Positions 1 to 8,501 of a stretch of DNA of 64,000 nt are shown here, in pieces. The position numbers were made by a program, and so were the translations under genes. Source of the DNA: JACMLD01 sp039916305 (GTDB taxonomy: Bacteria > Bacteroidota > Bacteroidia > Chitinophagales > Chitinophagaceae); assembly GCA_039916305.1 (NCBI GenBank), contig JBDSLR010000032.1, forward strand, positions 1 through 64,000, written 5' to 3'. Positions within the stretch are counted from its first letter, which is position 1, and the number at the start of each line of letters is the position of its first letter. The notes under the pieces were generated by a model. It ran no database searches. It worked only from the letters and a program-made list of their open reading frames with translations, and was not told the DNA's origin.

Positions 1-726
1 ATAAGGTCCGTGGTACTGCTTTTTTGAGAAAGCCCAATAATATAAATCTACACTATCCCATTTTGGATTATCATGATGGCCCTTTGCTACCATGTCCTCG
101 AACCGGAAATTGTTCCCGGCAACCAAACTATCAGGGCTTTTGAACATTCTTGGACGGCTGGGCGCTGGCGTAGATTGGTTGCGGGCAGTATCGCTTACTT
201 GCGGAGCAGGCCTGGGTGGGCGGTTACCAACAAAAGGGTCGAGCATGATGATTGCTTTTGCCAGGTCGGGATATTCCGCACCCACCCTCATTACAGTAGC
301 AGCTCCCATTGAGTGGCCCATGAGAATCGGTTTTTCAAATTTCATTACATGTACAAAGTCCACTACATCTTTTATTAATGTTTCTCCGTTATCGGATGGA
401 GTGAATGGATCGGACAGGCCATGTCCGCGGTCGTCAGGCATATAAATATCATAAGCGTCCTGCAGCTTCAATGTTAAAGTAGTCCAGCTAAGGCCGATAT
501 CGGTATAGCCATGTACCATTACCATCACAGGTTTGCCTGGTGCTGGTTTGGCGTGATAATAATGAATGCGAATGCCGTTTACATAAGCGTACGCATCCGT
601 CCATTGATCAGGGAACTTCATGGTTTGCGCATTTATAATCATTGTTGGCAGCAACATTAGTAACGCAAAGATTCGGAAGCAAACTGCTGGAACCTGCGCC
701 TTATGCATTTCATTTGAAGTTTTCAT
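1..726 (-). CDS. Secreted alpha/beta-fold hydrolase, C-terminus beyond window
   Basis: The frame is open for 242 codons from an ATG at 726 to the window edge, so the 3' end is missing. The first 35 or so residues include a hydrophobic stretch ending in NAQT, which fits a secretion signal. The body has the alpha/beta hydrolase pattern: a VHGYTD oxyanion-hole region near residue 72, DDRGHGLSDP after it, and the nucleophile elbow GHSMGA near residue 138. The family includes esterases, epoxide hydrolases and C-C hydrolases, and the substrate cannot be read from the sequence. The catalytic Asp may be in LDPFVG; the catalytic His would lie beyond the window. The gene stands alone on the minus strand, separated by about 640 bases from the next gene upstream. 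Confidence 0.85.
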   Translation of the reverse strand, partial: MKTSNEMHKAQVPAVCFRIFALLMLLPTMIINAQTMKFPDQWTDAYAYVNGIRIHYYHAKPAPGKPVMVMVHGYTDIGLSWTTLTLKLQDAYDIYMPDDRGHGLSDPFTPSDNGETLIKDVVDFVHVMKFEKPILMGHSMGAATVMRVGAEYPDLAKAIIMLDPFVGNRPPRPAPQVSDTARNQSTPAPSRPRMFKSPDSLVAGNNFRFEDMVAKGHHDNPKWDSVDLYYWAFSKKQYHGPY

Positions 727-1368
727 GTTAATTAGATTTTTTTAAAATAGGTTATTGTATAAATAAAAACAGTGAACTGGAAATAAGGCCATTGAGGCTG
801 CGCGACTCTCTTAGCATATGCAATCAGTATGTAGTTATAAATGAGCAACTAAAATTACATGAACGATCCGGCCTATATTACCCTTTTTCGATCTATTACT
901 TATACTTTTTTACCATTCTTTTTTTACCAAAACATTCGCACTCCTGCATAATGAATGTTTTTTGAGGATAAGTGCTAACAACAAAAGGAGTGTCAGGTAC
1001 TTTGTGCAAGAAAAAAGTTCTTTTTGTATTCCAGGCATTTGTCGCTTTTCTACTCACGCCAGGTCTAGTTTTGCGAACCCTGAAACAAGCTAACAACCTT
1101 TTGCTGTCAATACAAAAGGCATCAACCCAAAAGGAATAAGAAGGCAAATAAAGGTTTAACCTGGTAAAGATTTCTATATTTCATTCTATTGTTTTTGTGA
1201 TACCCCGCCAACTAGGCCTTCGTTGTGTAGTTTAAATGCCCATTGGATTAACCAGCTATCCAGTCAAATAGTATGAGCTTTTTTCTGCTCAAATGCTATT
1301 AGTAAAAGAAAGCAGCAACAGATGAGAGCATTTTATTATCGTCTTGTAAATTATAAGCAGCGGCAACA
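727..1368. other. Gene-free stretch between two minus-strand genes
   Basis: This 640-base AT-rich interval has only short, unconvincing reading frames. The longest, at 896-1147 minus, is basic, resembles no family I know and lacks a signal. The part next to 727 should hold the promoter of the hydrolase gene, but I see no clear TAnnTTTG box. No RNA gene or repeat is visible. Confidence 0.5.
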
Positions 1369-3504
1369 TTACTGCACTACTACCCGCACACGCGCAAGGT
1401 TTTGTATACGGGTAAAAGGATCCGCGGTATCGCCTTGCCGCTGTGACACACCCTTTAACGTGACGAAATAGGTTCCGGACTTGAAAAACCTGTGGGCAGT
1501 TTTCAATGTCAACCGCTCTCCCCATTTATCGGTTGGCTTCAGCTTTTCTTTAATCGGGAAGGTCCCGTTTCCCTCAAAGTCCCATTCTGCCGCTACCACT
1601 TTGCCAGCGTGCGGAGGCACTTCAATGATTGCATTAAAAGTTACCGGCTGACCAGGCTTCACTTCTGCCCGCTCAGCGCCGTTGGCCTGCAATTTTATTA
1701 CCGGCTGTATACCTTTGCGCTCTTTTGCTGTTGGCGGCACGATAACCTGGCCATCAACTATTTTGTAATCAGTGGTAGGTGCAGGAGCAATACCTTTCTC
1801 CACCCACAAACTTACATCAAGCAGGGCTTGATGCAGCACACCCATGTAGCTAACCACATGTGTTGCGGCGTCGGGATTTGATAAGTCGCCGTGATTGGCA
1901 TGATCATTAAACCAAAGCCGAAAATTTTCATCGACGTTTGCACCCATGTTTTCCTTAAGCTTGGACCGGTACCAGTCCGCCTGCCATGGGAAAGCTTCAC
2001 TGTCCCACAACGATTCCACCAAAATCATCTTGCCGCTGAACTTGCCCTTTGGTAACACGCCGGAAGCACCGCGGGTAAACATTGGTCCAAGCTGCATGGG
2101 ACGTTGCGGATATATGGGCTTGCCGGCAGCGTCACGAAACTGATCCCACACATAATATTCTTTACCCGGCACCTGGTGACGATGGTAAGTTTGTACAGCA
2201 AGAAAATTCGAATTATCAACCTGAACAGTGTCCCCGGGCTTTAGCTGTGCAAGCAAGGTACGGCTGTTGGTAGGGCTAAGAACAACTTTATCATTAGCGG
2301 TTTTGGTTAATTGCAAAACCTGGCCGGCGGCAGTTCCACTTTTTATAATTAAGTCGCCGCCTATAAAATTAACATCTGGCAGCGTGTCCTGCAATTGAAG
2401 TGCAACAGGCATTGTTCCTTCTTTCTCACCCATGCTCTTCCAGGCAGCATCAGCAGTCCCTTTTTCCTGGTCTGAAAGGGGTTCTGTCAATCCCAATTTA
2501 ACAGCATCGTCAATCGTTATCCCTGCTTTTATTCTACTAAGTTTTTGGATTCGTGCTTTTAAAAGTGATGCAGGTGGATTAGCGCCAAGATAACCAGGAA
2601 TATTCCAAAAATCCTCCTTGAAATACTTCTGGTCCATTCCGACTATGCTTTGGTAAAGCACTAAAAAACCATGAATGCCCATTGTTTTATAGGCAAACCA
2701 GGCTTTTGGCGGAAAGCCCATTTTGGTTGCTTCTTGCAGTGCCTGCTTTTCTTCAGCGTTCAGCCCTGCATCCACAGCGACAGTGCTTCCAGGTTCCAAT
2801 GCGTCTGCAACGGCTGGAAATTTGTCGTGGAGTATCCGCATCGCGTTCATACGTACCGTGAACATATTGGGAATAGCGACCGGTGAACCCAATACAAAAG
2901 GAACAACTCCGTCCCATATGCCTTCGGTGTTTTCAGCGCTGCCAACGGTGCGATAAGCACCCCCACTGCCACCATAGCCGTAGCCGTAAGGCCGCTTCTT
3001 ATTGTCATAGACCTTGGCCGCAACTACCCGTGAAAATTGGGCGGAGGCTGCATTGGCACGGTAAGCACCTATGGTAGGGTCTGCATTAGTTCCAGGCTTT
3101 GAAAAATCTGTTTTTCCGCCACCATTCGTCTCGATAAAATACGCACCGCTGTTACCGGAAAAACTTATCATGTCCTCGTCTCCCTTTGCATTTTGTGCCA
3201 GGTTTTCATTGTCAGGGAAGGGAGTAAAGTACTGAAAAAAGCGGCCAAGGTATTTTTGTTTAGGAGGGAAGTAAAAGGAGAAACGAGTCTCAGTTCCCTG
3301 GAAGCCTCCGTGTACATAGCGATGACGAAGCGGCTTATCCCGCCACTCGTCAACATCTACAAAAGGCTCTTTGAACAGCGTGTCTTTTGTTGTAAATGTT
3401 CCGAAGTCTTTACCGGTCAATGGTCGGGTGTCTTGTGCCCTGAGCTGGGAAGAGGAAATAATGGCCAGGCAAAAAACCAATTTTTGAATAATTCGTACTT
3501 GCAT
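1369..3504 (-). CDS. Secreted alpha/beta-hydrolase-fold protein with C-terminal PKD-like domain
   Basis: The 711-residue product starts with a signal peptide (residues 1-23, cleaved near LRAQ-D). A G-x-S-G-G nucleophile elbow is visible in YGYGGSGGAY with Ser180, and a late FNDHANHGD segment could supply the catalytic His. This arrangement resembles tannase or feruloyl-esterase-like hydrolases, though the family assignment is only a guess from motifs. The last 110 residues look like a PKD or Ig-type beta sandwich, with EWDFEGNGTF, then HRFFKSGTYFVTLKG, typical for binding or spacing in secreted enzymes. The product would act in the periplasm or outside the cell. It is monocistronic, with nearly 400 bases upstream without a gene. 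The substrate is unknown. Confidence 0.7.
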   Translation of the reverse strand: MQVRIIQKLVFCLAIISSSQLRAQDTRPLTGKDFGTFTTKDTLFKEPFVDVDEWRDKPLRHRYVHGGFQGTETRFSFYFPPKQKYLGRFFQYFTPFPDNENLAQNAKGDEDMISFSGNSGAYFIETNGGGKTDFSKPGTNADPTIGAYRANAASAQFSRVVAAKVYDNKKRPYGYGYGGSGGAYRTVGSAENTEGIWDGVVPFVLGSPVAIPNMFTVRMNAMRILHDKFPAVADALEPGSTVAVDAGLNAEEKQALQEATKMGFPPKAWFAYKTMGIHGFLVLYQSIVGMDQKYFKEDFWNIPGYLGANPPASLLKARIQKLSRIKAGITIDDAVKLGLTEPLSDQEKGTADAAWKSMGEKEGTMPVALQLQDTLPDVNFIGGDLIIKSGTAAGQVLQLTKTANDKVVLSPTNSRTLLAQLKPGDTVQVDNSNFLAVQTYHRHQVPGKEYYVWDQFRDAAGKPIYPQRPMQLGPMFTRGASGVLPKGKFSGKMILVESLWDSEAFPWQADWYRSKLKENMGANVDENFRLWFNDHANHGDLSNPDAATHVVSYMGVLHQALLDVSLWVEKGIAPAPTTDYKIVDGQVIVPPTAKERKGIQPVIKLQANGAERAEVKPGQPVTFNAIIEVPPHAGKVVAAEWDFEGNGTFPIKEKLKPTDKWGERLTLKTAHRFFKSGTYFVTLKGVSQRQGDTADPFTRIQNLARVRVVVQ

Positions 3505-3893
3505 GAATATTGCTTTTATTTTTTGATAGCTTGTATTGGTTTATTATTTTGTTGAAATCACTATCTGTGCCGGTGCTACCCCGGTTGCTGCTAGTTTTAA
3601 TGCAATACTTCCACGCTCACCCCTTCACCGAACAATCACCAAACATTTTCCCCGGAAAGTTTGTGTTGAGGCCGTTGCATGCTTGCACCATCGGAAGGAT
3701 TGGCCTTACCAGTTGCAGCAATTTCTCCATAGTTGCATCAATTACTTCGTCGTGACATTGACCTGGTCATTACGGGATACCACAATTTGCCCAGAACGCT
3801 CATCGTTTTCAGCACGGGTTGGAAACCACTTTTCTTCCCGGCAAATTCATTTTCGAATTCACATTCAAGGTCCGCATATGGCTGTCTAACTCT
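3505..3893. other. Gene-free stretch
   Basis: About 390 bases separate the hydrolase gene from the TetR gene downstream of 4457. Reading frames on the plus strand are uninterrupted for about 117 codons but look like chance products, and minus-strand frames hold several stops. It may be decayed coding sequence. I find no RNA gene, terminator or repeat. Confidence 0.4.
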
Positions 3894-4457
3894 TCATTCC
3901 ATTTCCTGTACAAAAACCCCTGATATAAAGTGCGATGTATTTAACAATATTTCATTTGACGAAGTCCGATACCTTTTAAACTGGCCATCCCTTACAATCG
4001 CCTGGTACAAAATCGTAATACCCATGAAAATAATTTCGGGATTGATATCCTTTTGGAAGACACCTTGTTCAATTCCCTTGTAGATAATTCGAATAAATTG
4101 TTTTGTGTATTCCTTGTCTAATTCCGCTTCCTTTCTCCTCAATAGATCAGGATAGTAATAATGAAGATCTTTGAAAAAAGCCTTGTTTACATTGTATTCA
4201 AGCTCTATGCCTGTGTGCCAGATACCGAAAAATAAAATAACTGAACTTTGAATAGCAGCTTTGGATTTCCATGTTTGCCTGTGTTGGGCGTGAAAAAGGC
4301 TTAGCGCTTCTTCTAACAGCTCTTCTTTGTTTTTAAAATACTTGTAAAATGTTTTGGTAGAAATGCCTAATGGTTCAACAAGCTTCTGAATGGCCATTTC
4401 ACGAACGCCATACTTCAGGAACTGCTTGAGAGATGTTTGGAGAATTTCTTCCTTCAT
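3894..4457 (-). CDS. TetR/AcrR-family transcriptional regulator (copy 1)
   Basis: The product has 187 residues, usual for TetR proteins. The N-terminal helix-turn-helix is clear: LKQFLKYGVREMAIQKL, then the recognition-helix part LGISTKTFYKYFKNKEELL (about residues 10-50). The remaining 135 residues form the variable ligand-binding and dimerization half. It is closely related to the regulator at 6670-7305, with nearly the same HTH and shared motifs such as HYYYPDL/RYYYPEL and FKRYR/FKRFR. The two flank the TolB-like gene, so this gene probably controls that secreted protein or itself. A short leader frame overlaps its start as ATGA. The inducer is unknown. Confidence 0.93.
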   Translation of the reverse strand: MKEEILQTSLKQFLKYGVREMAIQKLVEPLGISTKTFYKYFKNKEELLEEALSLFHAQHRQTWKSKAAIQSSVILFFGIWHTGIELEYNVNKAFFKDLHYYYPDLLRRKEAELDKEYTKQFIRIIYKGIEQGVFQKDINPEIIFMGITILYQAIVRDGQFKRYRTSSNEILLNTSHFISGVFVQEME

Positions 4458-4561
4458 ACAGGCAAGTTTGGGAGAAATTTAGTATCCCTGACCGTTGTGT
4501 GGGTCACTGACAGCATCAGCAGGACCAGGAAAATGATAAGTAATGAAACAAGCTTTTTCAA
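4454..4561 (-). CDS. Possible 35-residue leader or signal-peptide remnant overlapping the TetR start
   Basis: A frame from a TTG at 4561 reads KKLVSLLIIFLVLLMLSV and ends in a TGA that overlaps the ATG of the TetR gene (ATGA). The product looks like a bare signal peptide or single membrane helix. It could be a coupled leader peptide or what is left of a secreted protein gene after deletion. The start codon is unusual and no homologue is known to me, so this is a weak call. Confidence 0.25.
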   Translation of the reverse strand: MKKLVSLLIIFLVLLMLSVTHTTVRDTKFLPNLPV

Positions 4562-4606
4562 ATTAATTTTACAATGTTCATGAAAGTTCTAAAACTGGTC
4601 CTGAAA

Positions 4607-6316
4607 CTACCTGAGCTCACCGGCTACTCCTGTCGGCAATCCTTTTGCAAGGTCAACTTCAATTTTATGCGTACCTAATTCCGCCTGTATTGTACCAGAT
4701 GACATACTCCTGATGCGAAATTTGACATCCTTTGCTTTGAGAAATCCCTTTCTTTTTCCGGTCACCACGATATCAGCATCCCAGGATGTCTCGCGTGAAT
4801 ACGTTCCTCCGGTAGTAGATGATTCGCTGCCATTCAGAATATAAATGCCATCATCTGAAAAATTAAAATATTTAATAACACGCCGCGGTTGTTCACCTGA
4901 ACCCGGGGCTGGCTTTTGGGTACTAATTTCTGCAGAGCCTGAGACTTCACCAATAAGCTTTCCGTGTTCAGGAATGGTTTTATTCGTCCACTGAATGTCC
5001 TTCAGGTTAATTGCCCAGTTCATATCCGGGTTAAATGCAGTGAGGGGTTTTGTTGGTTTTCTGGCAGTAAACCAGATCATCCTGAGACGGCCCTGGCGTT
5101 CATCTTTTTTTACAAATTTGGGATCCTTTTGCTCCCAAAATATACCATGTGTGCTCGTTGGATCCCAACTAAAATTTCCAAAATGATTATACAGTTTAAA
5201 ATTGTCATCTGCAGTCGTCAGGTTCTGACCGGTGTAACCATCTTCGGGTAACCTTGCGCGATCTCCATATTTATCAACCATTGAAAGACCATAAAACCGG
5301 CGAACGGGTTGATATCCTTCAAATTCCGCATTACGCTGATATGCAACTCCGCCTGCCTGTGGAAGTCCCGCAATCAGCGGTCGCGGTATTAATCCAAATG
5401 CATCCATTCTTGTCGTTTGCCGGTGCGTCTGGAAGACTACCCATTCGCCATCGGGAGAAGGGTAGGTACCTTCATCATAGCTGAATTGTCTGGTCAACCG
5501 GTAAACCTCACCCGTTGCCAAATCTATTCTCGCAAGGTCAAAATTATTGCTTTCAAAAACAGAGCTTGTGATAAGATACCGGCCCATACCGGCAAAGCTT
5601 TTTACTTCGCCTGAGCCTGCAACTGTAAGCCGTAAACCAGATGAATCACTGTGAATTCTATCACCAGCTATTACTTTAGAATTAGTAAGTTCATAGTGAC
5701 CACCCTTCTCATCTGAGACCCTGGTTAATTCACTTATCAGGACAAGACCACCATGCCTAGTTACCAGCGTTCCCGCTACGTGAATGCCATCGGGAGACAT
5801 ATTGGAAGCAATTCGCATGAGAATCGTATCACCAGGTATAGAAGGATATATTAGAGGCAATATTTTAGCTTCTTTACAATCCAGGATGGAGGGACTGCAT
5901 TCCAATATACCTTTGGGTGTGTATATGCGTTTGCCATCTGGCAATGGCACAGGCATTTCGTCACCAATTTCTTTTTCAAGCCCGCAGGTAAGGCATTTAA
6001 ATTCACTTCCATCCTCCCTGATAGTGACAATCTCATGCTTTTTACTTCCGGTAAGTTCAACCTCAGCTATCAGGTGTTTGCCGTCCGGAAGATAGTTGAC
6101 CAATATTGCCAGAACTACATTATCGGGTAGCGGTATGGTTGAAACAGTGAATTGCTCAGGTTTTGGTGCGGATGGGAGTTTAGGTATAAGGGCATAATTT
6201 ATCATCCTTTCCCCTGCCGGGCCAGTTGCTAAAGGCTTCATTTGTCCACATATTAAAAAAGGAAAAGCCAGCATCGCCAGGCATGTTGTAAAGGTCAATG
6301 AAAGCCTGTATTTCAT
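4607..6316 (-). CDS. Secreted TolB-like (PD40) beta-propeller protein
   Basis: The 569-residue product carries a signal peptide (residues 1-24, ending FLICGQ) and no other membrane segment. It contains several PD40/WD40-like blades with the SPDG signature: YLPDGKHLIAEV, PLPDGKRIYTPKG, MSPDGIHVAGTL and PSPDGEWVVFQTH. The final 100 residues lack blades. A CLTC pair (about residues 108-111) and CSPSILDC suggest disulfides. Such propellers act in the periplasm as binding scaffolds or as parts of peptidases, and no catalytic residues are obvious here. It lies between two paralogous TetR genes on the same strand; the upstream region carries a 16-nt element shared with the promoter region of the second TetR gene, so joint control is plausible. 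Confidence 0.75.
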   Translation of the reverse strand: MKYRLSLTFTTCLAMLAFPFLICGQMKPLATGPAGERMINYALIPKLPSAPKPEQFTVSTIPLPDNVVLAILVNYLPDGKHLIAEVELTGSKKHEIVTIREDGSEFKCLTCGLEKEIGDEMPVPLPDGKRIYTPKGILECSPSILDCKEAKILPLIYPSIPGDTILMRIASNMSPDGIHVAGTLVTRHGGLVLISELTRVSDEKGGHYELTNSKVIAGDRIHSDSSGLRLTVAGSGEVKSFAGMGRYLITSSVFESNNFDLARIDLATGEVYRLTRQFSYDEGTYPSPDGEWVVFQTHRQTTRMDAFGLIPRPLIAGLPQAGGVAYQRNAEFEGYQPVRRFYGLSMVDKYGDRARLPEDGYTGQNLTTADDNFKLYNHFGNFSWDPTSTHGIFWEQKDPKFVKKDERQGRLRMIWFTARKPTKPLTAFNPDMNWAINLKDIQWTNKTIPEHGKLIGEVSGSAEISTQKPAPGSGEQPRRVIKYFNFSDDGIYILNGSESSTTGGTYSRETSWDADIVVTGKRKGFLKAKDVKFRIRSMSSGTIQAELGTHKIEVDLAKGLPTGVAGELR

Positions 6317-6669
6317 ATCTGAAAGTTTAGTTATTAATGGAAGTGTACAAGGTTAAAAAAAATTGTTCTTGATGCAGGGATGAAATAACGCTGAAAGAAA
6401 AAGGGGTAGCGGCAAAAAGTAAATAGTTGGAGCGTGTTTCACTACAGCAGCATATGGAAAATATCAAATAATTTATATTTTCCACCCAAAGTAATGCGAA
6501 AATATTTACATAAACAAGTTTTCCATTTATTTTTTGGCTGATTTTTGATATGTAGCTTGATTGAGCAAAGCTTTGCCCTTCCTCTAACTTCTTGAATCCG
6601 GTTACAGGGGAACAACAGTTATTCTTAATGCATGAGATTGACCACCGGGGAGATGTAGTTATTGTGCCG
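6317..6669. other. Intergenic region upstream of the TolB-like gene with a shared element
   Basis: These 353 bases are AT-rich and hold no convincing gene. They include ATATTTTCCACCCAAA at 6475-6490, which recurs exactly at 7337-7352. The region should contain the promoter for the TolB-like gene. Confidence 0.5.
6475..6490 (-). promoter_or_regulatory. Shared 16-nt element, copy 1 (candidate TetR operator)
   Basis: Read on the minus strand the element is TTTGGGTGGAAAATAT. It is identical at 7337-7352, upstream of the second TetR gene. Both copies lie in front of minus-strand genes. Either a common operator or a relic of a segmental duplication would explain this. Confidence 0.4.
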
Positions 6670-7305
6670 CTATTGGGCTTTGGTTGACAGCATAACCAAG
6701 CCGGACTGTTTTACTTTCTTCATATGCGCATCCAGTTCTGAGATACCACTATCAGTACAAATTCCCCTGATATATTTCCCAATGGTATTAAACAAAATGT
6801 CAAAGGCCGACATCCGAAAACGTTTAAATCTTCCTTCCCTTATAATGGAGGCATATAAAACATACACAACTTCCAGGATAATTTCAGGGTGAATTGTTTT
6901 TTGAAAGGAGCCTTCATCAATTCCTTTCTGAACGATGCGTGCAAAATGGAGTTTGAATTTTTTAGCAACGGTTGCTTCTATTTTGTTTTCGAGTTCTGGA
7001 TAGTAATAACGAAGATCATGAAAAAACACCTGGTTCACTTTATATTCCAATTCAAAAGACTTGTACCAAATGTCAAAGAAAAGAGTGGCTGCATGCTGGT
7101 TTGCCAATTGGTTTTGCAGCATCTCGTACTGCTGGGCGTGAAAAAGTTGCAAACCCTGTTCAAGCAAATCTTCCTTATTCTTGAAATATTTATAGACGGT
7201 TTTTGTTGAAATACCCAGCGGAGCAACGAGTTTCTGAACCGACATTTTGCGGATGCCGTGTTTCAAAAATTGCTGTAAAGATGTTTGCAGTATTTCATTT
7301 TTCAT
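6670..7305 (-). CDS. TetR/AcrR-family transcriptional regulator (copy 2)
   Basis: The product has 211 residues when started at the ATG at 7305. The frame is open further to 7362, but the extra 19 residues do not match copy 1 and cover the shared upstream element, so the internal start is preferred. The HTH is FLKHGIRKMSVQKLVAPL followed by GISTKTVYKYFKNKEDLL. The ligand half aligns along its length with copy 1 at 3894-4457. A 25-residue C-terminal tail (after IRGICTDSG) is not present in copy 1. The pair probably arose by duplication. The gene lies 350 bases upstream of the TolB-like gene and reads in the same direction, so it may regulate that gene. Confidence 0.92.
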   Translation of the reverse strand: MKNEILQTSLQQFLKHGIRKMSVQKLVAPLGISTKTVYKYFKNKEDLLEQGLQLFHAQQYEMLQNQLANQHAATLFFDIWYKSFELEYKVNQVFFHDLRYYYPELENKIEATVAKKFKLHFARIVQKGIDEGSFQKTIHPEIILEVVYVLYASIIREGRFKRFRMSAFDILFNTIGKYIRGICTDSGISELDAHMKKVKQSGLVMLSTKAQ

Positions 7306-7675
7306 AAGTTCTCGATGGAAAATGCCAGTAACACCAATATTTTCCACCCAAAATAAAGGCAATGCTGATTCTTAAACAAATTTTACAACTTGTTTTTTGA
7401 CAATTGGTTGAACAAGGCGGGAAAATTGTCACAAACGCTGGTATTGTTTGAATAGAAATTCAACCAGGAAAAGAAACCCGCGCGGTTCGGGTGTTTGAGA
7501 AGAAAATTGCGGGCCGGACGGGATTTTGAATAGTATTTGCTTAGTGAAGATTTCATTCTTGATAGAACGTAGAAAAATCACCAGGTATCAGTTTCGTATA
7601 TACCTTTTTCACAAGCAAAAAATAAATGCTTACTCAAGACATTCTGATGGAAAAGACTTTTGGTTTCTATTTTTA
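7306..7675. other. Intergenic stretch before the recombinase remnant
   Basis: Apart from the shared element at 7337-7352 there is no convincing gene here. The GC-rich patch around 7480-7530 stands out against AT-rich flanks. I could not recognise a tRNA or an attachment-site repeat in it. Confidence 0.35.
7337..7352 (-). promoter_or_regulatory. Shared 16-nt element, copy 2 (candidate TetR operator)
   Basis: This exact copy of the element at 6475-6490 lies 32 bases upstream of the chosen TetR start, a suitable position for autoregulation. Confidence 0.4.
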
Positions 7676-7885
7676 ATCAGGAAGGCTATGTCACGTAAGC
7701 GGGCTGGCTTACATTATATCTATTTAAAAATAACAGTAAATAGTGAGGTATCAGAGATGAATACAAAACCAAATTGTGCGCCGCATATGTGGGACTCCCG
7801 GGCCGACCAGGTATCCGGAAAAACGGATGCCGCAAAATCTGTTAACAGCTACCTGGAAAAGATCAATAGAGCAACCTTAGGCTAA
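7676..7885 (+). pseudogene. Truncated tyrosine recombinase: arm-DNA-binding N-terminus only
   Basis: The frame reads FWFLFLIRKAMSRKRAGLHY, then IYLKITVNSEVSEMNTK, then MWDSRADQVSGKTDAAKSVNSYLEKI, and stops. This matches the Arm-DNA-bind_5 domain found at the N-terminus of Bacteroidota mobile-element integrases, in which a beta-strand with (I/V)Y(V/L)(R/K)ITV is followed by a W and then a (L/V)N..L helix. A full integrase has about 400 residues; the SAM-like core and the R-H-R-Y catalytic domain are absent downstream. The frame continues upstream to 7526, but those codons look like chance sequence. It lies next to another broken gene, so the stretch is probably the remains of an integrated element. 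Confidence 0.6.
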
Positions 7886-7917
7886 TTAGCATGCGGCCAT
7901 CTGAAAAACTACTGAAT

Positions 7918-8360
7918 TTACCAGATTTTTTTTAGGTATTTTTTGAAAAGACAATTATTTATTACGCATATCTTTTTTTTCTTCTTTACTTTTTCCTCCA
8001 ATTCTTTTGCCTGCGATTTCAATACAGCCGCTTCTTGCAACCTTTCAGAATTCAACCGTTTTGTTCCTCCTGTGCCAACACCGTCTTGCGTAAATCCGCA
8101 TTGGAATTATAAAAGCTATCAATACTCAACAAATAGATTAGGAATGATTTCCTCACCGTATCTAGTTTCAGGTAGCGCCATTTGGTATCGTTAGCGATAT
8201 AATTATCCAGTTTGTCGGCAGTATTGTACCAGCCGGTACATATCAGGCAAAGGATAAGAAAAAATCCTCCCAATTTCCAGCGATTTGCCAATAGCAATGC
8301 TGTTACCAAATAATTTGACTTGCTTTCCTGAGCTAAGCAATAAAGCTTTTCTTTTATCAT
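7918..8360 (-). pseudogene. Frameshifted small membrane protein with coiled-coil tail
   Basis: The first 102 residues, starting at the ATG at 8360, have one membrane helix (LGGFFLILCLICTGWYN, about residues 31-47) followed by NDTKWRYLKLDTVRKS and SNADLRKTVLAQEEQ, and stop near 8052. In another frame the sequence continues at once as KRLNSERLQEAAVLKSQ and AKELEEKVKKKK, an ideal charged coiled coil, down to a stop at 7918. One extra A in the AAAA run near 8059 would join them. The layout (short cytoplasmic part, one helix, coiled coil) resembles small proteins of Bacteroidota mobile elements, but I cannot name the family. With the neighbouring recombinase piece it suggests a decayed element. 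A sequencing error cannot be excluded. Confidence 0.5.
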
Positions 8361-8501
8361 TAATTTGCAGGTTTTTTGTTTTCAACCCTACCCGCTGTCA
8401 GGCTGCTTAGTAAACATTTGCCCTCGTAAATGATGTAATTTCCTTTGCGGGATTTTCTTATCAGCTACTTTATTTTTTTGCATTACTACTACCTACCTCT
8501 A

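Noticed and set aside
896..1147. 83-codon minus-strand frame
   Set aside because: Highly basic, no homologue or signal recognised, and it sits alone in an AT-rich spacer.
3536..3889. 117-codon plus-strand frame in a gap between minus-strand genes
   Set aside because: Composition unlike neighbouring genes, no motif, no promoter-like box.
7943..8194. 83-codon plus-strand frame with a hydrophobic start
   Set aside because: It overlaps the coiled-coil membrane-protein remnant on the other strand. The Phe run comes from the antisense of a Lys-rich coiled coil.
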